Shown piece by piece: positions 29,496 through 37,564 of a stretch of 64,000 nucleotides of DNA; the first letter of the stretch is position 1; every line of letters starts with the position of its first letter. The notes beneath the pieces are model-generated. The model saw nothing but the letters and a program-made list of their open reading frames with translations. It was not told the origin of the DNA and made no database searches. The translations under genes and the position numbers were made by a program. The DNA is taken from contig NZ_BPQD01000016.1 in assembly GCF_022179065.1 (NCBI RefSeq), forward strand, positions 1-64,000, given 5' to 3'. This stretch comes from Methylobacterium adhaesivum (GTDB taxonomy: Bacteria; Pseudomonadota; Alphaproteobacteria; Rhizobiales; Beijerinckiaceae).

Positions 29496-30574
29496 GCGAC
29501 TTTCATCCTCTTTTCAAGCTTCTCAATAGCAGAACGCGCGAGCATCTTTGTTCTGCTCAAGTATCTCTCAAGTATCTTCGTGACGCTGCTCAGGGTGTGA
29601 CCTGTAATCGACGCGATCTCGGGTACCGTGCAACCGGCTTCGGCGAGCATCGTCACGGCCGTCCCGCGAAGGTCGTGAAAGTGGAGATCGGGCGGCGCCG
29701 TCCCCTTCTCGCCGGGCTTCAGCCGCGGGAAGGCGAGGTCGAAGGCGCGGTCCCACGCCGTCGAGAAGGCCGTGCGAACCCACGGCTTGCCGACCGAGTT
29801 CACGAGCACGAAGTCGCGCCCTGGCGCGCCCTCGGGAAGCTCGGAAGATGCTTTGCGAAGGCCGTCGAGGGTTTCGCGCAGGGCGGCCGTGCATGGGATA
29901 TAGACCTCGGCGCCGGTCTTCGATTGCTTCAGCGATATCGCCTCGCCGTCATACGCCGTCCAGCGCAAGGCCAGAAGGTCGCCTTGACGTTGCCCGGTGT
30001 GGAGGGCGAGCGTCAGCACGACCCGAAGATGCTCGTGCGCCTTCGCGTTGAACGCCTCGACGTGCTCGGGGAGCCAAAGCTTGTCGGAACGGTCGCCGTC
30101 ATACACGCGCCGGAAGGTCGCGAGCGGATTGACCGAGACGTGCTCGCGATCGAGCCCGAACGAAAGAACCTTCGCGAGCCGAGCGAGCTTCGCGTCGGCC
30201 GCCCGCGGATGTCGCTCGGCGAGTTCGTCGCGCCATTCGAGGAAGACCGCACGGGCGCCGCGCTCTTCGATGTCCTTCAGCGGGAGCGTTCCGAACTCGG
30301 CCTCGACCGCCCTGAGATTGAAGAGTTCGTTTTCCTTCGTCTTGTCGCTCAGGCCGCGCCAGTCGTCCGACGCTTGATAAGCTCGGATCAGCCATGAAAG
30401 TGTCTTTACGTCCGACCGTGCCTCTTCGAACTGGCGCGTCGCGCTATCGAATGCGATCTTAAAGGCGAGCGAGTCGGGATCATCGGGGAGGCGAAGCATC
30501 GTCGCCCGATGATAATAGAGGATCGAAACAGACCCGTCCGGCCGTTTCTTTCGGATCGGCTTAACGCCTTTCAT
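29492..30574 (-). CDS. Tyrosine recombinase integrase
   Basis: The 360-residue integrase has an N-terminal SAM-like core-binding domain and a C-terminal catalytic domain. Conserved residues appear in LHTGQRQGDLLALRW (Arg I), FHDLRGTAVTML (HxxR), ITGHTLSSVTKI (His) and the tyrosine of ERYLSRTK. It would recombine attP with the tRNA-Pro site. The start at 30574 (MKGVKPIRKK) follows an AAGGCGG site and overlaps the excisionase-like gene by 14 bases, so it is preferred over the longer 30598 start. Confidence 0.93.
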   Translation of the reverse strand: MKGVKPIRKKRPDGSVSILYYHRATMLRLPDDPDSLAFKIAFDSATRQFEEARSDVKTLSWLIRAYQASDDWRGLSDKTKENELFNLRAVEAEFGTLPLKDIEERGARAVFLEWRDELAERHPRAADAKLARLAKVLSFGLDREHVSVNPLATFRRVYDGDRSDKLWLPEHVEAFNAKAHEHLRVVLTLALHTGQRQGDLLALRWTAYDGEAISLKQSKTGAEVYIPCTAALRETLDGLRKASSELPEGAPGRDFVLVNSVGKPWVRTAFSTAWDRAFDLAFPRLKPGEKGTAPPDLHFHDLRGTAVTMLAEAGCTVPEIASITGHTLSSVTKILERYLSRTKMLARSAIEKLEKRMKVA

Positions 30575-30845
30575 TTTTTGCCGCCTTACGCTTTTCAACC
30601 CACGAAGCGAGGCCGCTCGCCTTCACTTCCTGTCCAGACTTAATATCAGCGACGCCGGAAAGTCTATCGAGGGCGATGTCGAGGGCGACCTTATCCCATC
30701 GACGAGTCCCTTTCATCGCTCGCGGAAGCTTTCCGGTCTTCACCCATTCGTCGAAACCCTTCTCGGTCAGGCCACAATACTGAGCGGCGACGGCCTTCGC
30801 GAGGATACGGGGCGGGAACGGAAGAACGGCTTCAGTGGACGGCAT
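30561..30845 (-). CDS. Excisionase-like small DNA-binding protein
   Basis: This 94-residue protein has a MerR/Xis-type winged-helix segment: AKAVAAQYCGLTEKGFDEWVKTGKLPRAM, then GTRRWDKVALDIALDRL. That pattern (predicted helix-turn-helix followed by 'RRW.k..id..ld.l') is typical of prophage excisionases. It sits directly upstream of and overlaps integrase. The start at 30845 is preferred over the extended one because upstream residues are low complexity. Confidence 0.72.
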   Translation of the reverse strand: MPSTEAVLPFPPRILAKAVAAQYCGLTEKGFDEWVKTGKLPRAMKGTRRWDKVALDIALDRLSGVADIKSGQEVKASGLASWVEKRKAAKNERR

Positions 30846-31344
30846 GGCTTGCGGCCTCGAAGAACGTCGCCTGATCGGGATGGATGACGGGCCGGGCACG
30901 ACGGCGCGGCGCGGGCTCGACGGACCTCTCGGGCGTCCTGGCGCTCTCGGCCGCGTGCGGGCCGGAACCGAAGCGTCCGTGAATGCCGGTGACGACCTCG
31001 ACGAGGGCCTGAATCGTTTGCGGCATCGTGAGATCGAGGCGGGCGGCCACGTCCCGAAGTTCGTTCTCGACCTCGGCCGGAAGAACCTTCGAGCGCGGGA
31101 CCGGCACGAAGTCCCAGCCGAGGAAGCCGAGCACGGCTTCGATCGAGTCGAGGTTCGGGCGGTTCTTATGGCGCCACGCCTTGATCGTCGGGCGGTTCAC
31201 CCCCGAGCCGGCCTCGACGTTATCGTAAGTCTGACCGAGCCGGCGCATCTCGGCGAAGACGAGCTTGACGTGCGGGCCGACGCGATCGGGGATCGTGATC
31301 GTGGAAGGGCGAAGCTTCTTCGGCTCAGGATGGCGGCGGCTCAC
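30832..31344 (-). CDS. Helix-turn-helix DNA-binding protein
   Basis: The 170-residue protein has an XRE-like helix-turn-helix around residues 35-75 (LGQTYDNVEAGSGVNRPTIKAW, then PNLDSIEAVLGFLGW) and a basic tail (PAPRRRARPV). The GTG start overlaps the upstream stop (GTGA). It may regulate the integrase operon. Its position between the clamp and the recombination genes is consistent with a regulator of excision. Confidence 0.7.
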   Translation of the reverse strand: MSRRHPEPKKLRPSTITIPDRVGPHVKLVFAEMRRLGQTYDNVEAGSGVNRPTIKAWRHKNRPNLDSIEAVLGFLGWDFVPVPRSKVLPAEVENELRDVAARLDLTMPQTIQALVEVVTGIHGRFGSGPHAAESARTPERSVEPAPRRRARPVIHPDQATFFEAASHAVH

Positions 31345-31574
31345 GACTCGGCCCCTTTAGCGTCGATCGGCGGCGGATAGATGGCGGCGAGGTCAGAAAG
31401 GTTCGCGGAACCCGACTCGATCGCCTCGACTGTGATCGGTGGAAGCTCATGAGTGGCGAGTATTCGCCCGCCGTAGGCCCGACCGTCAGGGCCGGGGAGG
31501 CTGTCGAAGACAACGGACCGGCGCGGCTCGCGGGAGCCCTGGCGCCACATGAACCACGCCTTGCGGACGCTCAT
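31341..31574 (-). CDS. Hypothetical prophage protein
   Basis: This 77-residue protein (SVRKAWFMWRQGSREPRR...) has no recognised domain. It overlaps the clamp stop (ATGA) and the next start, which supports it as a real coupled gene. Confidence 0.6.
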   Translation of the reverse strand: MSVRKAWFMWRQGSREPRRSVVFDSLPGPDGRAYGGRILATHELPPITVEAIESGSANLSDLAAIYPPPIDAKGAES

Positions 31575-32737
31575 GCGGAAAGCCTCCGCACGAGGTCGCC
31601 AGCGACGCGCATCGGCATCAGCACACCGAGGGTGTCGGGCTCGTCGTCAGCCGACACGAGGATCGCCGCGCCGCGCTCGCCGAACGACAAGGCGACACGC
31701 TCGACGCCGTAGGCGTTCAACATCAGCTTCAGATAGAGCGACGACACGCCGAAGGGCGTGATCTCGCCCTCGATCGTCGCATCGACCTGATCGAAGCCCT
31801 CGCCGCCGGCCTCGGAAGCCGCCACGATCAAGCCGTCGGTTCCGGCACCGCATTCCAGCTTGTGCCCCTGATCCTTCGTCGAGAAGGATTCGAGCAGCGT
31901 CACGACCGAAAGCCCGCGAGCCCGGTTCATGATGGCGCGCGTCGGCGAGGGGGCCGGGATGATCCGCTGATAATCGGGATAGGTCGCGTCGATCAGCTTC
32001 GAGATCAAACGGGCGTGCCCGTCTTCGAGCGCGATCACGCGATCGGTCACACGGATGCGGACCTTCTCGGCGCCCTTGAAGAGGCGCAGGGCGGCGGCGA
32101 CGGTCTCGAAGCTCAGAAGAACCCCGGCTTGCCCGCCGCGCACGGGCATGGCCTCGGCGCCCTCGGGAAGGGCAACGGCCGTCACGATGCAAATGTGGCC
32201 GTTCGTCCCCACGGCGGCGAGGCTCGGGGTCCCGCGCCAGTCGCGCGCATGAAGGAAGACGCACGCGATCGTCGTCGCGGTGTTATTCACCTTCGCAGAC
32301 TCATACGTGCGGGCGAAGAGCCGGGTCAGTTCGCCGCCGGTCAGGTCGAAGACGGCGGCGCCGTCGGCCTTGAAGTCGAGCGCCGGCCAAAGATCGAGCG
32401 GAAGGGTCGCGAGCTTCAGGCGGGTTCGGCCCGGCGACGCCTTCAGAACAACGTCGGCGCCTTCGAGCGAGAGCGAGATCGAAGCGTCGGGCGGGAGGCG
32501 TCCGACGATTTGGGTCAGCTTCTCGGCGCTCACGGTCGCGGCGCCCTCGGCCTCGACGGCGGCCTCGGCAAAAGCCTCGGCTTGCATCTCGAAGTCGGTC
32601 GTCGATACGCGAAGCACGCCGGCCTTCGCGACGAGGCGCGCGTGCCCGATGATCGGGACCGGGGAGTTCTTAGCGGCGGCCGAGCCGCCCTTCGCCATGA
32701 GGTCCGCGAGGGCCTTGCGGGAGATCGTGAGCTTCAT
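31571..32737 (-). CDS. DnaN-like sliding clamp (DNA polymerase III beta family)
   Basis: The 388-residue protein has the three-domain clamp layout: MKLTISRKALADLM and VSTTDFEMQAEAFAEA (domain I), FARTYESAKVNNTATTIACVFLH and AAVGTNGHICIV (domain II), and RLISKLIDATYPDYQRIIPAP with the C-terminal DTLGVLMPMRV (domain III). Compare bacterial DnaN, which ends in VVMPMRL. It would tether polymerase to DNA. It is unusual to find it beside the integrase in the leftward operon. Confidence 0.85.
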   Translation of the reverse strand: MKLTISRKALADLMAKGGSAAAKNSPVPIIGHARLVAKAGVLRVSTTDFEMQAEAFAEAAVEAEGAATVSAEKLTQIVGRLPPDASISLSLEGADVVLKASPGRTRLKLATLPLDLWPALDFKADGAAVFDLTGGELTRLFARTYESAKVNNTATTIACVFLHARDWRGTPSLAAVGTNGHICIVTAVALPEGAEAMPVRGGQAGVLLSFETVAAALRLFKGAEKVRIRVTDRVIALEDGHARLISKLIDATYPDYQRIIPAPSPTRAIMNRARGLSVVTLLESFSTKDQGHKLECGAGTDGLIVAASEAGGEGFDQVDATIEGEITPFGVSSLYLKLMLNAYGVERVALSFGERGAAILVSADDEPDTLGVLMPMRVAGDLVRRLSA

Positions 32738-32765
32738 TGTCGGGCTCGTGCTCGGTCGTGAGGGT

Positions 32766-33350
32766 TCAGGCGGCGCGAGCGCGGGGAGCGCCGAGCAGGA
32801 TTCCGCAGTCGGCGAGGGCGTCGGCGTACATCAGGAACGCGGCCTTCTGATCGACCGGGATGATCCGGCGAGGCGACGCGGGGAGCGGGAGGTTCCAGGC
32901 GTTCGGCGAAAGCATGATTTCGCGCTGCTCGGTCGCGAGCGCGATCAGGTCAGCCCGGCGCACCATAGCCTCGACCTCGGGGGTCGGGAGCGCGATGCCG
33001 GCCGCCTGATAGATGGCGACGCGGAAGGCGCCCTCGATCCGCTTGAAGGCGGCGCGGAACTCGGGGCAAATCAGGGACAGGGCGAGCTTCAGTGGGCTCG
33101 TGAGGTCGCCGGTCGCGTACTCGGGAGCGTCGTGAAGAAGGCCGTGAACGCGATGCTCTTCGGGCAGGAAGTTCGCGACGATGCACGAGTGTTGCGCGAC
33201 CGTGTACGGCGCCCGGCTATGGCCGTTGAAGCGCGCGATGCGCGAGAGCGAGATCGCGATATCGTCGAAGCTGATGTCCTCGACGCGGGGTTCGATCAGA
33301 TCGACGAGGGCGCCGCCGTAGGTTTCGAATTGAGTGAGTGTGGCTTGCAC
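32766..33350 (-). CDS. HD-domain phosphohydrolase
   Basis: This protein of about 194 residues has HD-superfamily motifs SRIARFNGHSR, YTVAQHSCIVANFLPEE and GLLHDAPEYATGD. It resembles phage-borne YfbR/5'-nucleotidase or dNTP-directed HD enzymes, so a role in nucleotide metabolism is likely. A GTG at 33350 preceded by GGGAG with 8-base spacing is preferred over an upstream TTG at 33365. The gene is first in the leftward operon, just below operator 1. Confidence 0.75.
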   Translation of the reverse strand: MQATLTQFETYGGALVDLIEPRVEDISFDDIAISLSRIARFNGHSRAPYTVAQHSCIVANFLPEEHRVHGLLHDAPEYATGDLTSPLKLALSLICPEFRAAFKRIEGAFRVAIYQAAGIALPTPEVEAMVRRADLIALATEQREIMLSPNAWNLPLPASPRRIIPVDQKAAFLMYADALADCGILLGAPRARAA

Positions 33351-33392
33351 GTCCGTCGCTCCCAATTGGAATGCAACGGACCGTAAACCCTT

Positions 33393-33422
33393 ATATCCGT
33401 CGGGTCAACGGATATGACGGAT
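33393..33422 (-). promoter_or_regulatory. Operator 1 for the leftward integrase/clamp operon
   Basis: The palindrome ATATCCGT-N7-ACGGATAT (33393-33415) runs into GACGGAT. Positions 33405-33422 contain TCAACGGATATGACGGAT, identical to sites at 34256-34273 (reverse strand) and 46433-46450. On the leftward strand a TTGACC -35 overlaps it, with TACGGT 17 bases on. Probably a repressor-controlled promoter. Confidence 0.65.
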
Positions 33423-33450
33423 CGGGGCGTCCCTCGATCCGATCACTTTG

Positions 33451-34110
33451 TCAGAAGTTCTCGACGCTTCCGACGACGCGATGCACACCTTCAATCTCAG
33501 CACGCGGGATTTCACGGGTTTGACCGTCCGCAAGGCGCGAGATCACCGTCGTCTCGCCGAGCGACACGACACGGCAGATCGTGGCGCGACCATCCTTCAT
33601 GCGTACAACCGCAAAGCCGCCGCGGGAAACCGAGCGATTCGGATGCGCGAATATCTGCTCGCCGGCATAGTACCGCGGCGCATAGCTGTCGTCGGGGACG
33701 ACAATGCCATACGTGACGCCGGGGCCAAGCATTCGCGAGGCGGTGAAGACAGTCTCGACCTTCGAGTTCTCGTCGATCTTGAAGAATCCGTCAGCGTCAG
33801 GGAATCCGGCATTGTATATCGGGATCGCGAAGTCGGCCGTCGAGGATGATGTCGCCTCGGGCTCGCTCTGAACTAGCTTCAAATGCGGCCGAGCTTTATC
33901 GAGAGTTCCGAGTAAATATCCGACATCGCAGTCGAGAACTTCGGCCAATTGCGCAAGCCGATGGGGAACGGGACGCTTAGACTTTCCGGTCAAAAGATCG
34001 TTTACGTAGGACAGTCCGAGACCGGCCTTTCTACTTGCGTCGTTTGCCGAAAGCCCCGTCTTCGTGAGGCGTTCTCTTATTCTTTCGCGCGTCAGATCAA
34101 GCGACGACAT
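33451..34110 (-). CDS. Prophage repressor, HTH plus S24/LexA-like domain
   Basis: The 219-residue protein has an N-terminal helix-turn-helix (LTKTGLSANDASRKAGLGLS, then YVNDLLTGK) and a C-terminal S24 peptidase-like domain. An Ala-Gly site (A101-G102) and the Ser-containing DDSYAP (Ser142) are present. The Lys expected about 37 residues later falls in ATICRVV, where no lysine is seen (Cys179-Arg180). Self-cleavage may therefore be lost. The start at 34110 is preferred over 34146. It lies between the leftward and rightward operons, as expected for a CI-type repressor. Confidence 0.82.
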   Translation of the reverse strand: MSSLDLTRERIRERLTKTGLSANDASRKAGLGLSYVNDLLTGKSKRPVPHRLAQLAEVLDCDVGYLLGTLDKARPHLKLVQSEPEATSSSTADFAIPIYNAGFPDADGFFKIDENSKVETVFTASRMLGPGVTYGIVVPDDSYAPRYYAGEQIFAHPNRSVSRGGFAVVRMKDGRATICRVVSLGETTVISRLADGQTREIPRAEIEGVHRVVGSVENF

Positions 34111-34177
34111 TGCGTCTACCTCTGGCGCAAGCGCGCTCGCCAACATTCTGCGATCCCCTTTTTCGCTTCGTCACCCT

Positions 34178-34207
34178 ATACGATCCGTTAAATCCGAAAC
34201 TTGTCAA
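34178..34207 (-). promoter_or_regulatory. Candidate leftward repressor promoter
   Basis: On the minus strand TTGACA (34207-34202) is followed, after 18 bases, by a weak -10 TCGTAT (34183-34178). Operator-like ACGGAT sequence falls in the spacer, which would allow autoregulation. The 303-base stretch from 34111 to 34412 holds no gene; it is the control region. Confidence 0.45.
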
Positions 34208-34243
34208 CGGGTTCCGTCGCCCTATCCATGGAACCGTCCGGGG

Positions 34244-34298
34244 AATATCCGTTTTATCCGTCATATCCGTTGACTTCCCTTGGGTGCGGCGGTTACAA
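34244..34298 (+). promoter_or_regulatory. Rightward early promoter with tandem operator repeats
   Basis: Three direct 9-base units (AATATCCGT, TTTATCCGT, CATATCCGT) start at 34244, 34253 and 34262. They abut a -35 box TTGACT (34270-34275) with a 17-base spacer to TTACAA (34293-34298). The block contains the reverse complement of the 18-base operator (34256-34273). It would drive the early operon from 34413 and be shut by the repressor. Confidence 0.65.
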
Positions 34299-34412
34299 GC
34301 TGTCAACGGCGCTGACCGATCGGCGGCCCAAACAACCGATTAAGTCGGGCGTGTGCATCGGTCAAGGTCGAACGCCCTTTCGTCATACGAAAATGTCCTG
34401 CGCGGTAAACAG

Positions 34413-34799
34413 ATGCACGCGGCAACCTTTAATAGCGAAGAGGCCGGGGCGATTATCGCCCGTCTCCGCACCGAGAATGAAGAGCTTCGCGCTTCTCTCG
34501 TGGAGCCCGCTGTAACTGCGCCGCGCGATTGGGGGCTTACTGCCTTCGAAGACAAGCTCTTCAGGATGCTCTTGAAGTCCGAGGTCGTGTCAAAGCCGTC
34601 AATGATGGCCGTTCTTTACGGTGACATCGACGATCGTCCCGCTCCGAAGCTGATGGACGTTTTCGTTCATCGCATCCGCAAGAAAACCCGCCCCTTCTCT
34701 GTGGAAATCCGCACGATCCTCGGCGCCGGCTACGCGCTGACCGACCGGGACGCTTGGCGGAAAGCCCTGAAGATCGGGTCGGGCGAGACGCAGCACTAG
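34413..34799 (+). CDS. CtrA-like winged-helix protein without receiver
   Basis: The 128-residue protein has a short coiled coil (residues 8-30) followed by an OmpR-type winged helix (41-110). The block LTAFEDKLFRMLLKS, LYGDIDDRPAPKLMDVFVHRIRKK and TILGAGYALTD corresponds step by step to the DNA-binding domain of CtrA as I remember it ([44 protein letters not shown]). No phospho-receiver is present. As the first gene of the early operon it could read or block host CtrA sites. The start at 34413 is chosen over 34353. Confidence 0.7.
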   Translation: MHAATFNSEEAGAIIARLRTENEELRASLVEPAVTAPRDWGLTAFEDKLFRMLLKSEVVSKPSMMAVLYGDIDDRPAPKLMDVFVHRIRKKTRPFSVEIRTILGAGYALTDRDAWRKALKIGSGETQH

Positions 34800-34810
34800 A
34801 GGATTCACGA

Positions 34811-35575
34811 GTGGCCCTGTCCCTTTCCAACCTGAAGAAGCTCAAAAACACGTCCTCGCCGATCGCCCTCTTCTACGGCGTTCCGGGCGTCGGAAAGACC
34901 TCCCTCGCCGCCGAGTTCCCTGGCGCCGTGTGGATTCAGTTCGACGGCGAGCAAGCCCCGACGGGCGTCGATCTCGACGGTTGGTCGGGCGTCAAGACGT
35001 TCGAAGAGGTCATGTCGGCGATCTCGGCGCTCTACACGGAAGAGCACGAGTTTCAGACCCTCGTGATCGACTCGCTCTCGGAACTCGAGTCCTCGATTTG
35101 GGCCGAGGCGTGCAAGCGCAAGGGCTGGGCCTCGATCGAGGACCCCGGCTTCGGCAAGGGCTACGTCGAGGCCGAGAACATTTGGAAGGAAGTCCTCGAA
35201 GGCGTCGGCGCCCTTCGGAAGGATCGCGGGATGACTGTGATCCTGCTCGGTCACACCGAGATCAAGCGGTTCGACTCCCCGACGACCGATCCTTATTCGC
35301 GCTACCGGATCAATCTCCACGCTCGCGCCGCCGACCTGATCGAGGCTTCGACGGACCTGATCGCCTTCCTGAACTATCGGGTCAGCCTGAAGAAGGTCGA
35401 AGCCGGGTTCAATAAGACCGTGACCCACGGCGAGGGCGGCGGAACCCGCGTGATCTACGTCGAAGAGCGTCCCGGCTTCATCGCGAAGAACCGTTACAAC
35501 ATGCCTTCCGAGCTTCCTTACAAGCGCGGCGACGGCTTCAAGGCTCTCGACAAGTTCTTCCGACCCGCCGCGTAA
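34811..35575 (+). CDS. AAA/RecA-like ATPase, Sak4/AAA_24 type
   Basis: The 254-residue ATPase has a Walker A FYGVPGVGKTSLAAEF, a Walker B-like LVIDSLSELE and a sensor segment VILLGHTEIKRFDSP. This matches phage nucleotide-binding proteins (AAA_24), many of which act as Sak4 single-strand annealing recombinases. A GTG at 34811 follows AGAGGA, and the DUF669 partner is next. It likely acts in phage recombination. Confidence 0.82.
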   Translation: MALSLSNLKKLKNTSSPIALFYGVPGVGKTSLAAEFPGAVWIQFDGEQAPTGVDLDGWSGVKTFEEVMSAISALYTEEHEFQTLVIDSLSELESSIWAEACKRKGWASIEDPGFGKGYVEAENIWKEVLEGVGALRKDRGMTVILLGHTEIKRFDSPTTDPYSRYRINLHARAADLIEASTDLIAFLNYRVSLKKVEAGFNKTVTHGEGGGTRVIYVEERPGFIAKNRYNMPSELPYKRGDGFKALDKFFRPAA

Positions 35576-35627
35576 GCGGGCCTCCCCTCTTCACCTTTCC
35601 TTCAACCGTAAAGCGAGAATTGAGACC

Positions 35628-36158
35628 ATGGCCGATCTTGGGATGGACTTCAACGCCGACGAAGTTGCCCCGTCTTCGGGCTTCGAGCCGATGCCCGTCG
35701 GCGACTACGAGGTTCAGATCGTCGAGGCCGATGTCGCCCCGGCGAAGTCGGGCAAGGGCACCGTGCTCAGCTACAAGGCCGAGGTCATCAGCCCCGCCGA
35801 GTTCACCGGCCGCACCGTCTTCGAGCGGCTGAATATCCGTCACGACAACCCGGTCGCTCAGAAGATCGGCCAAGAGCAGCTTTCGGCCCTGTGCCGCGCG
35901 ACGGGCGTGCGTCAGGTCACGAATACCGATCAGCTTCTCTATCAACCGTTTTGGGCGAACCTCGGCGTCGAAAACTACAAGGCGAGCAACGGCGACGACC
36001 GGAGCCGCAACATCGTGAAGAAGTATCACTTCGAGGAAGACACGGCTCCCCCGGTGGACAAGCCGGCCCCGACGCCCCCGGCCGCTCAGAACGCGAACCG
36101 CCCCGGCGCCCCCGCCGCTGGCGCCCGCCCCGGCCTGCCCTGGAAGAAGCCGGCCTGA
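35628..36158 (+). CDS. DUF669 protein, candidate ssDNA-binding partner
   Basis: This 176-residue protein begins ADLGMDFNADEVAPSSGFEPMP, then GDYEVQIVEADV and LNIRHDNPVAQKIGQEQLSALCRATG, the DUF669 pattern. It ends in a Pro/Ala-rich flexible tail. DUF669 proteins occur with Sak4-like ATPases in phages and are thought to bind single-stranded DNA. Confidence 0.8.
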   Translation: MADLGMDFNADEVAPSSGFEPMPVGDYEVQIVEADVAPAKSGKGTVLSYKAEVISPAEFTGRTVFERLNIRHDNPVAQKIGQEQLSALCRATGVRQVTNTDQLLYQPFWANLGVENYKASNGDDRSRNIVKKYHFEEDTAPPVDKPAPTPPAAQNANRPGAPAAGARPGLPWKKPA

Positions 36159-36227
36159 CCTTTCCTCGGCCGGGGTCATGAGCCCCGGCCTCCCCTGCCC
36201 CCGCACCCCCCTTCGAAAGCCGATCAC

Positions 36228-36458
36228 ATGAACATCTTCAAGGGCGAGCCCGAGCTTGCCGAAATTCTCGGGACCTTCGGCAAGACGGTCGAGCGCCTTC
36301 GCACCTTCTCGACGCGCAAGCGTGAGAAGGTCGAGACCCTGAAGCGCGAGATCGAGGCGCGCACGGTCGAAGTCGGCGACTCCGAGGCGAGTATCGCTCA
36401 GGCCGACGCCGCCGCCGAGCGGATCGCCGCGATCATCGGCGCCCCGCTCGCCGCCTAA
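36228..36458 (+). CDS. Small coiled-coil protein
   Basis: This 76-residue mostly helical protein (TVERLRTFSTRKREKVETLKREIEARTV) is predicted coiled coil and ends in an Ala-rich segment. It sits within the recombination cluster. Function unknown. Confidence 0.65.
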   Translation: MNIFKGEPELAEILGTFGKTVERLRTFSTRKREKVETLKREIEARTVEVGDSEASIAQADAAAERIAAIIGAPLAA

Positions 36459-36559
36459 GCGACGCCTTCGCCGGGCGGGAGGTCAAACCCGGCACCCCCT
36501 TTGAAACCTGACTCCCCCTCACGCGCCTACGTCGGCGCGAACGCCCGAGGCTTGCCGCG

Positions 36560-37564
36560 ATGGCACTGATCCCGCCCCCTCAATCTCACACGGTCGATGC
36601 GATCTATGCCGCCTATGCGGCGACGCGCGCCCGGTCCTGGGAAGGGCTCGGCATCTCGATCTCAGACCTCGGAAACGAGTGCGACCGCGCCGTCTGGTAC
36701 GCGCTCCGCTGGGCGGCCCCGCAAGAGGTCATCACCGGCCTGAAGGCGATCACCTTCGAGACCGGCGAGATCGAGGAAGAGCGCCTTTTGAACTCGCTCC
36801 GCATGATCGGTTGCGAGGTCGAGGCCGTCGATCCCTTCACGGGCAAGCAAGTCCGCGTCTCGGCCGTCTTCGGCTTCGTCCGCGGCAAGATCGACGGCAA
36901 GGTTCTCGGCCTCCCCGAGGCCCCGAAGACCTGGCACGTCGTCGAGTGCAAGTCGGCGGGCGACAAGTATTATAAGGCCGTCGCGAAGGCTCAGTCCGTT
37001 CGCGAAGGATACTTCTCGCATTGGGTTCAGCTTAACACCTACCTTCATCTTCTCGGTTTCGAGCGCGGTCTTTATATGCTGCGCAATAAGAACACGGGCG
37101 AGATTTATTGCGAGCGAGTCGAGACGGATCACGACGCCGCGATCCGTATGCTCGCAAACGCCGAGCGGATCGTCGCGATGCACGAGCCCCCGGCGAAGCT
37201 CCACACGAACCCGAAGGCAAAGACCGCCTTCAAGTGCGGCTTCTGTCGCTTCAAGGGCATTTGCCACGAGGGCGCCTTCCCGCGCGTCAACTGCCGCACC
37301 TGTCTTCATGCAACCGCCGAGCGGCTGGAAAACGCGACGATCTCGTGCGCCCGGTGGGTCAAGCCGCTGACCCCCGACGAGCAGCGCGAGGGGTGCGGCG
37401 CACATCTCTATCTGCCGGCGCTCGTGCCCGGCGAACTGCTCGACGCCGACGAAGACGCCGAGACGGTCACGTACAAGCTGAAGGACGGCTCGACGTGGGT
37501 CGATGGCTCGGGCAAGCCGCGGGTCGCCGACGAGGCTGTCGTGCTCGAAGACGTGGCCGCCTGA
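36560..37564 (+). CDS. PD-(D/E)XK nuclease, RecB/Cas4-like
   Basis: The 334-residue protein has the nuclease core GKIDGKVLG and WHVVECKSAGDKYYK, followed by the helix WVQLNTYLHLLG. It has a C-terminal cysteine set (CGFCRFKGIC, then CRTC) that could hold an iron-sulfur cluster, as in Cas4/AddB-like enzymes. It probably trims DNA ends for phage recombination with the Sak4-like ATPase. Confidence 0.83.
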   Translation: MALIPPPQSHTVDAIYAAYAATRARSWEGLGISISDLGNECDRAVWYALRWAAPQEVITGLKAITFETGEIEEERLLNSLRMIGCEVEAVDPFTGKQVRVSAVFGFVRGKIDGKVLGLPEAPKTWHVVECKSAGDKYYKAVAKAQSVREGYFSHWVQLNTYLHLLGFERGLYMLRNKNTGEIYCERVETDHDAAIRMLANAERIVAMHEPPAKLHTNPKAKTAFKCGFCRFKGICHEGAFPRVNCRTCLHATAERLENATISCARWVKPLTPDEQREGCGAHLYLPALVPGELLDADEDAETVTYKLKDGSTWVDGSGKPRVADEAVVLEDVAA

